Source: Gemmatimonadaceae bacterium (GTDB lineage Bacteria > Gemmatimonadota > Gemmatimonadetes > Gemmatimonadales > Gemmatimonadaceae). From it: a stretch of 64,000 nucleotides of DNA. Below are positions 63,871-64,000 of the stretch, piece by piece (positions within the stretch are counted from its first letter, which is position 1; each line of letters begins with the position of its first letter). The stretch covers positions 434,001 to 498,000 of the forward strand of contig DASXUN010000021.1 of assembly GCA_036504815.1 (NCBI GenBank), written 5' to 3'. The position numbers and the translations under genes were made by a program. Below the pieces are notes generated by a model. The model saw nothing but the letters and a program-made list of their open reading frames with translations, was not told where the DNA came from and made no database searches.

Positions 63871-64000
63871 GGCGTCTCGTTCACCGGCGGCGCCAGCAAC
63901 TGGTCGACGACGCGCGCGGCCAGCGCGCGATTCGCGCGGAGGATCTCATCCTCCCGGTGCCAGGCGTCCGACGCCACGTCGGTGCGGGCGTCGTAGAAGC
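63867..64000 (-). CDS. Partial gene, C-terminal 43 residues
   Basis: The minus-strand frame runs in from beyond the window and ends FYDARTDVASDAWHREDEIL then RANRALAARVVDQLLAPPVNETP. The stop overlaps the next start (GTGA), showing it is the first visible gene of the same operon. The charged helical tail does not identify a family. Confidence 0.6.
   Translation of the reverse strand, partial: FYDARTDVASDAWHREDEILRANRALAARVVDQLLAPPVNETP

Overview
This is a GC-rich chromosomal window of about 64 kb from a Gram-negative bacterium. The diderm envelope is shown by a TolC-type channel, an RND pump, beta-barrel outer-membrane proteins and many lipoproteins. Exported peptidases (S46, M28, M24, a penicillin-acylase-like amidase), a Tat-exported GH127 enzyme and the general protein repertoire suggest Gemmatimonadota. 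That assignment is inference from gene content; there is no rRNA or marker gene here to settle it. No tRNA, rRNA, CRISPR array, transposase or phage gene was recognised.

Layout. 0.3-3.3 kb: an orphan lipoprotein and RecQ. 3.4-9.4 kb: an accessory island with a RelE-type toxin/XRE antitoxin pair, a solitary XRE antitoxin with its own palindromic operator, a HigB-HigA pair, and a tight three-gene operon hipB-hipA-DUF2779. DUF2779 is a predicted Fe-S PD-(D/E)XK plus DEDD nuclease. The operon is driven from a very AT-rich control region shared with a DUF2239 gene. 9.4-24.8 kb: exported proteins and peptidases, rhomboid, GH127, a TIM-barrel glycosidase-like protein, S46 peptidase, DUF4920, a DAACS symporter and a VanZ protein. 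25.4-32 kb: a TetR regulator with a duplicated operator and a TolC-MFP-RND efflux operon. 32-44 kb: a Spy-like lipoprotein, an aromatic amino acid decarboxylase, a membrane protein, a large outer-membrane protein, a diguanylate cyclase, PhzF-PruA, and a response regulator coupled to endonuclease IV. 44-54 kb: SWIB/H1-like protein, LepB, penicillin acylase, exported RidA, esterase, M24 peptidase, a GroES-like protein, bacilliredoxin, and a membrane protein with a winged-helix regulator. 54-59 kb: a NatAB-type exporter and a complete tungstate/molybdate-type importer. 59-64 kb: an overlapping four-gene operon (membrane protein, methyltransferase, double-SDR fusion) running off the window edge.

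Intergenic architecture. Several unrelated repeat families share one plan: short tandem units, a central hairpin, then the same units in reverse complement. Five of the complete elements sit exactly where two genes converge, which suits a bidirectional terminator. Others sit in tandem or divergent gaps. A further ~40-bp sequence occurs as an inverted pair flanking the MFP-RND genes.

The best candidates for something undescribed are the hipB-hipA-DUF2779 operon with its AT-rich switch region, and the tandem-arm hairpin elements.
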